Origin: Streptomyces sp. NBC_00287 | GTDB taxonomy: Bacteria > Actinomycetota > Actinomycetes > Streptomycetales > Streptomycetaceae | Reading direction: 5' to 3' | Assembly: GCF_036173105.1 (NCBI RefSeq) | Contig: NZ_CP108053.1 | Location: 9,114,001 to 9,178,000, forward strand | DNA: 64,000 nt | Shown here: piece by piece, positions 24,969 to 32,998 of the stretch | Position numbering within the stretch: position 1 is the first letter of the stretch | Layout of the letters: every line of letters begins with the position of its first letter | Translations under genes and position numbers: made by a program | The notes under the pieces: generated by a model | The model's input: the letters and a program-made list of their open reading frames with translations, nothing else | Database searches by the model: none | Told to the model about the DNA's origin: nothing

Positions 24969-26597
24969 TCAGGTCCGGGTCAGTCTGCGGCGTATGCCGG
25001 AGAGCAGCGCGTCGAGTTCGGCGAGGCGCAGTGGACGGGCGAGCAGGGCGAAGGCGAGGACGACGACGGCCGCGCCGGCGGTTGCGGCGGCCAGGGCCCC
25101 CGCCGGTGCGGCGGCCCAGGCCGCGAGGTGGCTCAGCGCGGTGGCCGGGACGGCGGCGAGCAGCAGCCGCGCGTGCGCGCCGACGGCGGAGGACCGCAGG
25201 GGGCGTACGACAGCGAGCCGGCGGCTCAACACCCGGGCGGTCAGTGCCCAGCCCGCGCACAGCGCCAGGGAGTACGCCGCCGCCATGCCCGTCACCGCCC
25301 AGCGAGCCGGCAGCAGGTGTGCGGCGGCCACGGACAGCCCTGCGTTGAGGGTGACGATCACCAGGTTGAGCAGGAACGGCGTACGGGTGTCGGAGAGCGC
25401 GTAGAAGGCGCGGGAGAGGACGTACTGGCCCGACAGGGCGAGAAGTCCCGGCGCGAAGGCCATCAGGATCCCGGCCATGGCGGCCGTGTCGGCGGCGCTG
25501 GTTTTGCCGTATCCGAAGACGAGGGCCATCACCGGCTGGGCGAGGGCGAACAGCGCGCAGGCGGCGGGTACGACGGCGGCGGCGCTGACGCGCAGGGCGT
25601 GGGAGACGTCGCGCCGCACGGCGGCGGTGTCCCCGTCGGCGGCGGCCGCGCTCATCCGGGGCATCAGCGCGGTCACCACGGAGACCGTGATGATGCCGTG
25701 CGGTACGACCCACAGGGCATAGGCGTTGTTGTACGCGCCGTATCCGGGGCCGCCGTCGAGGCCCGCGGTCGTGGCCAGCCGGGTGGTGACCCAGTAGGCG
25801 GCCTGGTTGGCCAGGACCAGCAGCACCAGCCAGCCGGCCGAGCGCAGCGGGCGGGTCAGTCCGCTGCCGCGCCAGTCGAAGCGGGGCCGCCAGCGGAAGC
25901 GGGCCGAGCGCAGCGCGGGGACGAGGGCGAGCGCCTGGACGGCGATACCGGCGGTCGTGCCCCAGCCGAGCACCGCGATCTCGGTCGCGGTGAGGGTGTC
26001 TCCACCGCCCATGGCCAGGGCGAGGTACAGACCGAAGACGGCCATGACGACGACGTTGTTCAGGACCGGCGCCCACATCATCGCGCCGAACCGGCCCCGT
26101 GCGTTGAGCACCTGCCCGAGCAGCGTGAACAGGCCGAGGAAGAAGATCTGCGGCAGGCAGTAGCGGGCGAACGCGGTGGTCATGGCGGCCTGTTCGCCGG
26201 TGTAGTCGGTGTACGCGTCGATGATCGCGGACGCCGCCCATACGGCGGTCGCGGTGATCGCCAGCAGGGCGACGACGCAGACGGTGACGAGCCGGTCGGT
26301 GTACGCGGCGCCCCCGTCGTCGTGCTCCTTGGCGGCCTTGACCAGCTCGGGCACGAAGACGGCGTTCAACGCGCCGCCGAGGAGCAGCATGTAGACGATG
26401 GTGGGCAGGGCGTTGCCGACCGCGTAGCCGTCGGCGGTCGGCCCGATCGTGCCCAGCGCCGCCGCGACCACGGCGGACCGGGCGAAACCGGTGGCCCGGG
26501 AGACGATGGATCCGGCGGCCATGACGGCACTGCCGCGCGCCGCGGAGACCGGCGTCGCCTTGGGCGTCGTAGGTGTCACCGACGTCGTCTGGGTCAT
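24969..26597 (-). CDS. murJ: Lipid II flippase MurJ-type MOP protein
   Basis: A protein of 542 residues with about 14 membrane spans, typical of MurJ/MviN. Landmarks: GSIVSRATGFARSAVVAAALG at the N-terminus, VYMLLLGGALNAVFVPELV, QIFFLGLFTLLGQVLNARG, GIITVSVVTALMPRMS and LSRAFYALSDTRTPFLLNL. It moves lipid II across the membrane. It is shorter than the large Streptomyces MurJ (MviN) with its cytoplasmic extension, so this may be a second copy. It overlaps the FemX-like gene by ATGA, making a peptidoglycan precursor unit. Confidence 0.93.
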   Translation of the reverse strand: MTQTTSVTPTTPKATPVSAARGSAVMAAGSIVSRATGFARSAVVAAALGTIGPTADGYAVGNALPTIVYMLLLGGALNAVFVPELVKAAKEHDDGGAAYTDRLVTVCVVALLAITATAVWAASAIIDAYTDYTGEQAAMTTAFARYCLPQIFFLGLFTLLGQVLNARGRFGAMMWAPVLNNVVVMAVFGLYLALAMGGGDTLTATEIAVLGWGTTAGIAVQALALVPALRSARFRWRPRFDWRGSGLTRPLRSAGWLVLLVLANQAAYWVTTRLATTAGLDGGPGYGAYNNAYALWVVPHGIITVSVVTALMPRMSAAAADGDTAAVRRDVSHALRVSAAAVVPAACALFALAQPVMALVFGYGKTSAADTAAMAGILMAFAPGLLALSGQYVLSRAFYALSDTRTPFLLNLVIVTLNAGLSVAAAHLLPARWAVTGMAAAYSLALCAGWALTARVLSRRLAVVRPLRSSAVGAHARLLLAAVPATALSHLAAWAAAPAGALAAATAGAAVVVLAFALLARPLRLAELDALLSGIRRRLTRT

Positions 26598-27790
26598 CGG
26601 CGGTTCAGGTACGCCTGGAAGGCGCGGTAAAGCGTGTGGTTGGCGCTGCCGCCCAACGGTCTCTCCCATTCCCCCAACGTCTCGACGACCTGTCCTCCGG
26701 TGCCGAGCTTCCACCGCAGCAGTCCGTACGCACGTTCGTGTGGATCAAGGGTGGAGGGTACCCCGCGCATGTCGTAGACGTCGGCGCCGAGGGCGTGGGC
26801 GTCCTGCAGCATCCGCCACTGCAGGGCGTTGGAGGGCCGGACCTCGCGGCGGTGGTCGGCGGAGGCGCCGGTCTGGTACCAGGCCCGGCGGCCCACCGTG
26901 ATCATCGTGTGGGCGGCCAGGATCTCGCCTCGGTGCCGGGCGAGGTACAGCTTCATCCGGCCCGGTTCCTCGGCGTTGAGCGCCGCGTACTGACGCTCGT
27001 AGTAGGCGAGCGAGCGGCCGAGCCGAAAACCGTCGCGGCGCTCGGTGATGCCGAGCAGCCGGTAGAACTCGGGGAGTTGGGCGGCGCTGCCCACCACGAC
27101 CTCCACGCCTTCCTTCTGGGCGCGGCGCACATTGCGCCGCCACTCCTGGTTGAGCCCGGCCCACAGGTCTTGAGGGGTGCGTCCGGCGAGCGGTACGTGG
27201 AAGACGTGCCGGGGCTGGGCGTCCCCGTCCTGTCCGTTGCCGTCTCCACCGCAGCGGCGCCAGCCCCGGGCCCGCAGCCGCTCTGCGACGGCGGTGCCGA
27301 GCGGGTCGACCTCAGTGGCGAGGACATCGCCGAGGTGCCGGCCCGGTCCGGTGAGCGGCTTGAGCCGGGCGGCGTCCCAGCGCCGGTAGGCGGGTGACGG
27401 GCCGATGCGCACGGCGAAGGCGCCCGCGCGGCGCAGGTGTTCCAGCAGAGGACCGAGCCAGCCGTCGATGTCGGGGTCGCTCCAGTCGGCGACGGGCCCT
27501 TCGGGGAGGTAGGCGAAGTACTTGCGGGTGCCCGGGAAGTGCCGCAGCAGCACCAGGGCCACGCCCGTCAGCTCGCCCGCCTCCGGATCCGGCCCCCAGC
27601 CGAGCAGTTGGGCCCGCCAGCCCTCCTTGACCTCGGCCCAGGAGGGGCATTGCAGGAAACCGGCGCCGAGGGCCGCGCCGTCGGGGGACGCGAGGAAGGC
27701 GCGGTAGGTCTCCGGGGTGATGGGGCGCAGGGCAAAGCCCCGGTTCCGTGCCTGGGGCACGCGGCTGGGCGGAACGAGCAGCGCTGACAC
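26594..27790 (-). CDS. FemX/FemAB-type peptidoglycan bridge aminoacyltransferase
   Basis: A protein of 398 residues from GTG 27790, with GGAGAAGGAGAGG upstream. It has the double-GNAT fold of FemX: FLQCPSWAEVKEGWRAQLLG, YLPEGPVADWSDPD in the first half, and WRRNVRRAQKEGVEVVVG, LAAHTMITVGRRAWYQTGAS and YDMRGVPSTLDPHERAYGLLRWK in the second. By family it transfers an amino acid (Gly in Streptomyces) from tRNA to the lysine/DAP side chain of lipid II. It is the first gene of a five-gene envelope operon. The start is divergent from an L,D-transpeptidase gene. Confidence 0.93.
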   Translation of the reverse strand: MSALLVPPSRVPQARNRGFALRPITPETYRAFLASPDGAALGAGFLQCPSWAEVKEGWRAQLLGWGPDPEAGELTGVALVLLRHFPGTRKYFAYLPEGPVADWSDPDIDGWLGPLLEHLRRAGAFAVRIGPSPAYRRWDAARLKPLTGPGRHLGDVLATEVDPLGTAVAERLRARGWRRCGGDGNGQDGDAQPRHVFHVPLAGRTPQDLWAGLNQEWRRNVRRAQKEGVEVVVGSAAQLPEFYRLLGITERRDGFRLGRSLAYYERQYAALNAEEPGRMKLYLARHRGEILAAHTMITVGRRAWYQTGASADHRREVRPSNALQWRMLQDAHALGADVYDMRGVPSTLDPHERAYGLLRWKLGTGGQVVETLGEWERPLGGSANHTLYRAFQAYLNRR

Positions 27791-27996
27791 AGTCTGAGCC
27801 TCTCCTTCTCCCCGGTCCGTCGCGGGGACATACAGCAGGCTCACAGCGGTCCATGACCGCTCCGTCCGGCGAATGTGACCGGACCATGACCGTTTCTCAC
27901 CAGTCGTCGTCACATTGCTCCACGGCGGCTGACCTCGGGTTTTGCGGCTCTACAGTCACGACATCCACCACCTTGTCGCCCTTCCCGGAGGTCCTG

Positions 27997-29202
27997 TTGT
28001 CGCGCACCCGTGTACTCGCCCCTGCCCGCGTCCGGGCCGCCGTCGTGGCCGCCCTACTCGCACCGCTCGCCGCCGCCTGCTCGTCGAGCGGCTCCCCAAG
28101 CGCCGCCCCGGACACCAAGGAGAGTGCCGACGACCGCCCGGTCACGGTCACCGTCACGCCCAAGGGAGAACAGGCCGCGGCCGGCGAGCCCGTGCGGGTC
28201 ACGGCCGCGGGCGGCACACTCACCTTGGTGACCGTCACCGACGGCGAGGGCCACCGGCTCGCCGGCAAGGTCGCCGCCGACGGCCGCTCATGGGTCTCCG
28301 ACCGCAAGGCCGTACCCGGCGCGGCGTACACGGTGACGGCGCAGGCCCGGACCGCGGGCGGAACGGCCAAGACCACCAAGGCCGCCTTCACCACGGCTCC
28401 GGCCGACAAGGTCAACAAGGTCGACTGGCGACCCGGCGCCGACGCCACCGTCGGCATCGCCCAGCCCATCTCCCTGGTCTTCGACCATCCGGTGAAGAAC
28501 AAGGCCGAGGTCGAGAAGCAGCTCAGGATCACCACCTCGAACGACACCGAGGGCTCCTGGGGCTGGATACGCGACTGGTCGGGCCGCGACCGGGTGGACT
28601 GGCGGCCCAGGACGTACTGGAAGCCCGGAACCAAGGTCACGCTGAACGCCGAGCTGAACGGCACCGATTCGGGCGCGGACGGCGGCTGGTTCGTACGCGA
28701 CTACACGACCACCTTCACCATCGGCGCCCAGCAGATCGTCAAGGTCGACCTCGACAGCCATCAACTCACCCTCGTGCGCGACGGCGAGACGGTCCGGCGC
28801 ATACCGGTCTCCGGCGGCACGCCCGGCGGTGACAAGCGCTCCTGGCGCGGAACCGCCGTGCTCATGGCCAAGGAAGGCACGATCAACATGAACTCCGAGA
28901 CCGTGGGCCTGGGTGACGCCTACGACAAGATGGTCGACTACTCGATGCGGCTGACCTGGTCGGGCATGTACGCGCACGCCGCCCCGTGGAACGCCCGCTA
29001 CTTCGGCAACTCCAACCAGAGTTCCGGCTGCATAGGCATGAGCGACGCGAACGCGGCCTGGTTCTACCGGCAGGTGCGGCCGGGTGACCCGTTCGAGATC
29101 ACCGGCAAGGACACCAAGGGCGTGGTCGAGGCCGGGAACGGCTTCGGCGCGTGGAATCTCTCGTGGAGCCAGTGGCAGCAGAAGAGCGCGGTGCGTGGAT
29201 AG
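27997..29202 (+). CDS. Lipoprotein L,D-transpeptidase (Ig-like + YkuD domains)
   Basis: A protein of 401 residues starting at TTG 27997, with CCGGAGG five bases upstream. A signal sequence ends in lipobox LAAAC. Two Ig-like modules follow (VTVTVTPKGEQAAAGEPV; ATVGIAQPISLVFDHPVKN). The catalytic YkuD domain has HAAPW (His327) and SSGCIGMSD (Cys345). It makes 3-3 cross-links in peptidoglycan outside the membrane. The gene is divergent from femX/murJ, so this locus pairs precursor supply with cross-linking. Confidence 0.95.
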   Translation: MSRTRVLAPARVRAAVVAALLAPLAAACSSSGSPSAAPDTKESADDRPVTVTVTPKGEQAAAGEPVRVTAAGGTLTLVTVTDGEGHRLAGKVAADGRSWVSDRKAVPGAAYTVTAQARTAGGTAKTTKAAFTTAPADKVNKVDWRPGADATVGIAQPISLVFDHPVKNKAEVEKQLRITTSNDTEGSWGWIRDWSGRDRVDWRPRTYWKPGTKVTLNAELNGTDSGADGGWFVRDYTTTFTIGAQQIVKVDLDSHQLTLVRDGETVRRIPVSGGTPGGDKRSWRGTAVLMAKEGTINMNSETVGLGDAYDKMVDYSMRLTWSGMYAHAAPWNARYFGNSNQSSGCIGMSDANAAWFYRQVRPGDPFEITGKDTKGVVEAGNGFGAWNLSWSQWQQKSAVRG

Positions 29203-29214
29203 CCACGTGAGTTG

Positions 29215-29232
29215 TCCGGGATCTCTCCCGGA
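29215..29232 (+). terminator. Small hairpin after the L,D-transpeptidase gene
   Basis: A perfect 7-bp stem TCCGGGA/TCCCGGA with a TCTC loop, 13 bases past the stop, followed by ATT. It is short but well placed. The following 110 bases up to the next gene should carry the deacetylase promoter. Confidence 0.5.
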
Positions 29233-29341
29233 ATTGTCCGTGATCTGCAACGGACGGATCCTCCGGCCGCCGTTTCTCGTCCTGCCAGGTGATCGTGAGG
29301 CAGTTCGGGATCGATGGGAACTACGGGAAAGCGGGGCGGAC

Positions 29342-30115
29342 ATGGCGCGGCACGGTGCTGGGCGGGGCTGGTACGGCAAGCTGATCGGGGCGGCGCTCGG
29401 GGTGACGGTGCTCGCCACCGGGGCCTCGGTGTGGGCCGCGCAGGCCGGTGCCGTGGGCGGCTCGTCGCCGAAGCCGAGTGCGTCGGCCACGCCGGGCGGT
29501 GACGTCAAGCCGGTCGCGGTGACCATCGCGCACGCCTCGGACAAGGGCGCACGCGGCGTCAACATCACCATCGACGACGGACCCGACCCCGTCTGGACTC
29601 CTCAAGTCCTCGACGTGCTGCGGGAGTACGGGGTCAAGGCCACCTTCTGTGTGGTCGGCACGCAGGCGCAGGCCCACCCGGATCTCGTGAAGCAGGTGGT
29701 CGCCGCCGGGCACCGGCTGTGCAACCACTCCGTGTCGCACGACACCACCATGGACAGACAGCCCAAGTCCTACCAGTCGGAGCAGATACTCGACGCCGAG
29801 CGCATGATCACCGAAGCGTCCGGGGGCGTACGGCCGATGTACTACCGGGCGCCGGGCGGGGCCTTCACCCCCTACAGCCGTACGCTTGCCGCCTCCCGGG
29901 GTATGCGTCCGCTGGGCTGGAACGTGGACACCAAGGACTTCGAGCAGCCGGGCGCGGACGCCATCGTCGCCACCGTCGAGCGGGAGCTGCCCAATGGGCC
30001 GACGCTCCTCTTCCACGACGCGGGAGGCGACCGCTCCCAGACCGTGGAGGCCCTGCGCCGGATCCTGCCCTGGCTCAAGGACCAGGGCTACTCCTTCGGC
30101 TTCCCGGTGCGGTGA
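29342..30115 (+). CDS. Polysaccharide deacetylase (NodB homology), membrane-anchored or exported
   Basis: A protein of 257 residues from ATG 29342. An N-terminal hydrophobic stretch (16-35) serves as signal or anchor. The NodB motifs are ITIDDGPD (motif 1), NHSVSH (motif 2), RAPGGAF (motif 3), VDTKDFE (motif 4) and LLFHDAGG (motif 5). It removes acetyl groups from glycans such as peptidoglycan or chitin oligomers. It sits directly behind the L,D-transpeptidase gene and probably also acts on the cell wall. Confidence 0.94.
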   Translation: MARHGAGRGWYGKLIGAALGVTVLATGASVWAAQAGAVGGSSPKPSASATPGGDVKPVAVTIAHASDKGARGVNITIDDGPDPVWTPQVLDVLREYGVKATFCVVGTQAQAHPDLVKQVVAAGHRLCNHSVSHDTTMDRQPKSYQSEQILDAERMITEASGGVRPMYYRAPGGAFTPYSRTLAASRGMRPLGWNVDTKDFEQPGADAIVATVERELPNGPTLLFHDAGGDRSQTVEALRRILPWLKDQGYSFGFPVR

Positions 30116-30206
30116 GCCGGGGCCCGGCGCGACGGTCCAGCCCGCTGCGCGTCGAGAATCCTGACACCCATCAGCCTTCTGGTCTGGGCCGAAGTATGCG
30201 GACGCG

Positions 30207-31043
30207 TCAGGCCGGTTGAGGGGTGAAGGGATGCAACTCGTCGGCTCCGGCATGTACGACGCCGTAACTGCTCTCGGGCACCTCGTTCCAGGCACCCGGC
30301 AGGTCGCCGAGGGGTTCGGACACGATGAGGCGGGTCTCGTCGGACACTTCCTGCAGGAACGTCATATCGGGGTGCAGCCTGCGTAGCGCGTCCACGCGGG
30401 TGCTGTAGAACAACGACCGGGAAGCGCCCTGGCTCGAGTAGCGGAAGGCCCATACGCGTTCGCCGTCGGTCACGGCGATCGTCATCTGGAGGGGGAACTC
30501 CACACCGTGGTCCCGGCCGCTGCGCTCCACCACTCCCACCATCCGGGCCACGGCGCCCGGCGGGTCCTCGTCCAAGCCGAAGGTGACCGCCAGGTAGAAC
30601 ATCATCTCCGAGTCCGTCGTTCCTTCGATGTCGGAGTACAGCTCAGGGGCGACGAGCAGGGACAACTCGCGGCGCATGAGAGGGAAACCTGCAATGGCAC
30701 CGTTGTGCATCCACATCCAACGGCCGTGCCGGAACGGGTGGCAATTGGTCTGCTGCACCGCCGTGCCGGTCGACGCCCGTATGTGGGCGAAGAACAACGG
30801 GGAGCGGACATGATCCGCGATCTCCCTCAGGTTGCGGTTGTTCCAGGCGGGGCCGATGTCCCTGATCAAGGCTGGCGTGTCGATGTCTTCCTGCGCGTAC
30901 CACCCGACGCCGAAACCGTCGCCGTTCGTCGTCTCGACACCCAGTTTGGAGTGCAGGCTCTGATCGATCAGTGAGTGCGCCGGTTTGTAGAGGATCGAGT
31001 CGAGCAGCAGGGGCGTTCCCGAGTAGGCGAGCCATCGGCACAT
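30207..31043 (-). CDS. Class II glutamine amidotransferase
   Basis: A protein of 278 residues starting MCRWLAYSG, so Cys2 is the N-terminal nucleophile after Met removal. Family features: TNGDGFGVGWY, FFAHIRASTGTAVQQTNCHPF and WMWMHNGAIAGF. It is the glutaminase half only, as in EgtC and YafJ-type proteins, which hydrolyse gamma-glutamyl bonds. No ergothioneine genes are nearby, so the EgtC role is not supported by context. The gene is monocistronic and followed on the map by about 370 bases with a transposase relic. Confidence 0.92.
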   Translation of the reverse strand: MCRWLAYSGTPLLLDSILYKPAHSLIDQSLHSKLGVETTNGDGFGVGWYAQEDIDTPALIRDIGPAWNNRNLREIADHVRSPLFFAHIRASTGTAVQQTNCHPFRHGRWMWMHNGAIAGFPLMRRELSLLVAPELYSDIEGTTDSEMMFYLAVTFGLDEDPPGAVARMVGVVERSGRDHGVEFPLQMTIAVTDGERVWAFRYSSQGASRSLFYSTRVDALRRLHPDMTFLQEVSDETRLIVSEPLGDLPGAWNEVPESSYGVVHAGADELHPFTPQPA

Positions 31044-31329
31044 GAGCGATCACCTGAGTTCCTACCTGCACCTGCGGGAATACCTTGATGCCCCGCTCGC
31101 GGCGTCCGGATTCTTCGCTTCCCCCGCCCTCAAGGCGACGCCGTGTCCGCTGATCGGGCGGCTCTTATTTGGTTAGTCTCATTTTCGCCTCCCTCGCCGC
31201 GCATCGCCATGCGGGCGCGGATCGGACGGCCGTCACTCCGGGCTCACAGAGTGGCCCGGGACGGCATGGCCTTCAATCCAGTGAACGCTCGCGTCTGATC
31301 AACCGTTCGCGACGCGAGGACGGTCCGCG
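31044..31329. other. Intergenic region upstream of the amidotransferase gene
   Basis: No gene seen. Bases 31160-31195 are unusually A+T-rich for this DNA (CTTATTTGGTTAGTCTC, ATTTTCG) and probably include the leftward promoter of the amidotransferase gene. Confidence 0.4.
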
Positions 31330-31410
31330 CGACGGACGCGGGCAATCTCAAGGCCCATCTGGCCTACGGGATGCGGCAGTTCATTTCCCAGCAGGACTGG
31401 TTGAAGGTCC
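31330..31410 (+). mobile_element. Relic of an IS630-type transposase (C-terminal half)
   Basis: On the plus strand the frame encodes NLKAHLAYGMRQFISQQDWLKV in two pieces: NLKAHLAYGMRQFIS and QQDWLKV. This matches the IS630/Tc1 DDE domain region just before the conserved 'LP.YAP.LNPVE' motif. The match stops at KVLYW where the next gene's 3' end begins. No inverted repeats, start codon or other transposase part are present, so it is an inactive fragment of an old insertion. Confidence 0.55.
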
Positions 31411-31411
31411 T

Positions 31412-31891
31412 TTATTGGTGCTCCTCGAAGTATCGGAGAAGTGCCGCCTGGATGTTCTGAAGTGCGAGGGTGTTCTGTTTGATCCGGGAGAGGCGTGCCG
31501 CCGCGGAGCGCGCGTAGCTGTTCTCCACGTCGGGTTCCCCGTTCTTCTCCGCGTCGCCCGCCGCTGCGGCGAGCAGGAACGCGCCGAGTACGTCCACACC
31601 CGTCGTTGTGTCGGCGAACTGGCCGGCGGGCACCAGGTAGCGGTCCAAGGGCTTGCTGTTTTCCGCGATGACGTTGGCGACGAGGGAAGGCTGCCAGTCC
31701 TCCGCATTGTTGAGCGTGTGATGGGTGTCGAACAGAACGGTGACAGATTCCCCGGGGGGAATGTCCACGCTGTAATAGCCGTCGTCGTTGGTGTAGGCCT
31801 TGCCGATGAGAGTCAGATCAGGGCGATAAACACTGACCTTGATCATGAAGATGGGTTTCTTGTCGCTGATGGTTCGCACATGACCGAACAT
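31412..31891 (-). CDS. Hypothetical protein with a transthyretin-like beta domain
   Basis: A protein of 159 residues from ATG 31891 with RBS GGGAG; the frame remains open further upstream but that part is not convincing. Residues 15-60 (VSVYRPDLTLIGKAYTNDDG, YYSVDIPPGESVTVLFDT) resemble a carboxypeptidase-regulatory/transthyretin-like sandwich. The second half is helical and ends QNTLALQNIQAALLRYFEE, a likely coiled coil. There is no signal peptide. The GC content and codon use are lower than in neighbours, pointing to horizontal origin, as does the transposase relic at its 3' end. Function unknown. Confidence 0.65.
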   Translation of the reverse strand: MFGHVRTISDKKPIFMIKVSVYRPDLTLIGKAYTNDDGYYSVDIPPGESVTVLFDTHHTLNNAEDWQPSLVANVIAENSKPLDRYLVPAGQFADTTTGVDVLGAFLLAAAAGDAEKNGEPDVENSYARSAAARLSRIKQNTLALQNIQAALLRYFEEHQ

Positions 31892-32333
31892 GAGGCTCCC
31901 TCTCTCAGCGATTGCACGCGTTCCAAAGCCCGAGCCAACGAACAGGGTGCGTGCTGTATGTGTCGCCGCGGGAAACGGGCAGCTCATCGGCGGGATGACC
32001 TGCAAGCCTGCTTGAAGTATGGACCTTTGGAGATAATCCGATCATGGCCTCATTTCAGGCTCTCTCGACGCAGTTGCGCTGTCAACTCCGTGGCCGATCC
32101 GTTCCGGTGAGAGACGCGGAGTGTTGGGGGTCTGGTCTTTGAAGGCTCGAGCCGTTGGTGACATGCCGCGTTTTGTGCGATCCGTGAATCACGACGCGGA
32201 CTTCCCGCCGCCCGTCATCCGCCACCGCCGCTATGAGCGCAAGCCCGAACACACTTCCTCGCCCTGCACGGCCCCCCTCAACCGGTCTGCGTCACGTCCG
32301 CCCCGTGAGCCGTGTCTCACCGCGGCAGCGTTG
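31892..32333. other. Intergenic region between divergent genes
   Basis: About 440 bases with no gene I can support; upstream in-frame extensions of both flanking genes are present but lack conserved sequence. It must contain the promoters of the transthyretin-like protein gene and of the PadR gene. Confidence 0.4.
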
Positions 32334-32353
32334 CTATGCAACGAGGTGCATAG
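32334..32353. promoter_or_regulatory. Probable PadR operator
   Basis: A perfect inverted repeat CTATGCA-N6-TGCATAG, 13 bases before the PadR start codon. The element is AT-rich in GC-rich DNA and contains ATGCA...TGCAT half sites of the kind bound by PadR proteins (ATG-N-CAT symmetry). It suggests autoregulation and control of the acyl-CoA dehydrogenase gene downstream. Confidence 0.65.
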
Positions 32354-32366
32354 GAAGATCGTGGAC

Positions 32367-32924
32367 ATGGCGCTCGAGCACGCGATCCTCGTCTCCCTGC
32401 TGGAGAAGCCGGGCTCCGGCTATGAGTTGGCCCGGCGGTTCGAGCGGTCCATCGGGTACTTCTGGACCGCCACCCACCAGCAGATCTACCGCGTGCTCAA
32501 GCGCATGGAGAGCGACGGCTGGGTCGACGTCCGGGACGTTGCGCAATACGGGCGTCCGGACAAGAAGGAGTACTCCGTCGCCGGGCCCGGACGGGCCGCA
32601 CTCTCCGCGTGGCTGAACGAACCGACCGAGCCCGAGAGCGTACGGCACGACCTGGCAGTAAAAGTCCGGGGCGCCGCCTTCGATGATCCGGCCGCCCTGA
32701 TCAGTGAGGTCGAGCGGCACCGGCAGGCGCATACGGACCGCCTCGCCCACTATCTCGCCGGCGAGGCCCGTGACTTCGGGGAGCCCCCGGCGGACGGACC
32801 GCTCGACGCCGAACGGGAGCTCCAGCACGTCGTGCTGCGCGGCGGCATCGCGTACGAGCGGATGATGATCGCCTGGCTCGACGACGTCCTCGCCACACTC
32901 GCCGGCTTTGACGCCGGTCGCTGA
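32367..32924 (+). CDS. PadR-family transcriptional regulator
   Basis: A protein of 185 residues from ATG 32367. The winged helix is ALEHAILVSLLEKPGSGYEL then ARRFERSIGYFWTATHQQIYR and MESDGWVDVRDVAQYGRPDKK, with the typical PadR wing. The C-terminal helices (VERHRQAHTDRLAHYLAGEA) form the dimer arm. The gene has its own palindrome just upstream and is 74 bases before the acyl-CoA dehydrogenase gene, which it probably represses. Confidence 0.93.
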   Translation: MALEHAILVSLLEKPGSGYELARRFERSIGYFWTATHQQIYRVLKRMESDGWVDVRDVAQYGRPDKKEYSVAGPGRAALSAWLNEPTEPESVRHDLAVKVRGAAFDDPAALISEVERHRQAHTDRLAHYLAGEARDFGEPPADGPLDAERELQHVVLRGGIAYERMMIAWLDDVLATLAGFDAGR

Positions 32925-32998
32925 CCGGCCGAGAACAGCCCACCCCGGGACCCGTACCCGGACCTACCCTCACCCCTCCCAGCCGAAAGGCGGCACCC

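Noticed and set aside
25128..26630. 500-codon plus-strand frame opposite murJ
   Set aside because: Gly/Gln-rich artefact; MurJ on the other strand is intact and in an operon with ATGA overlap.
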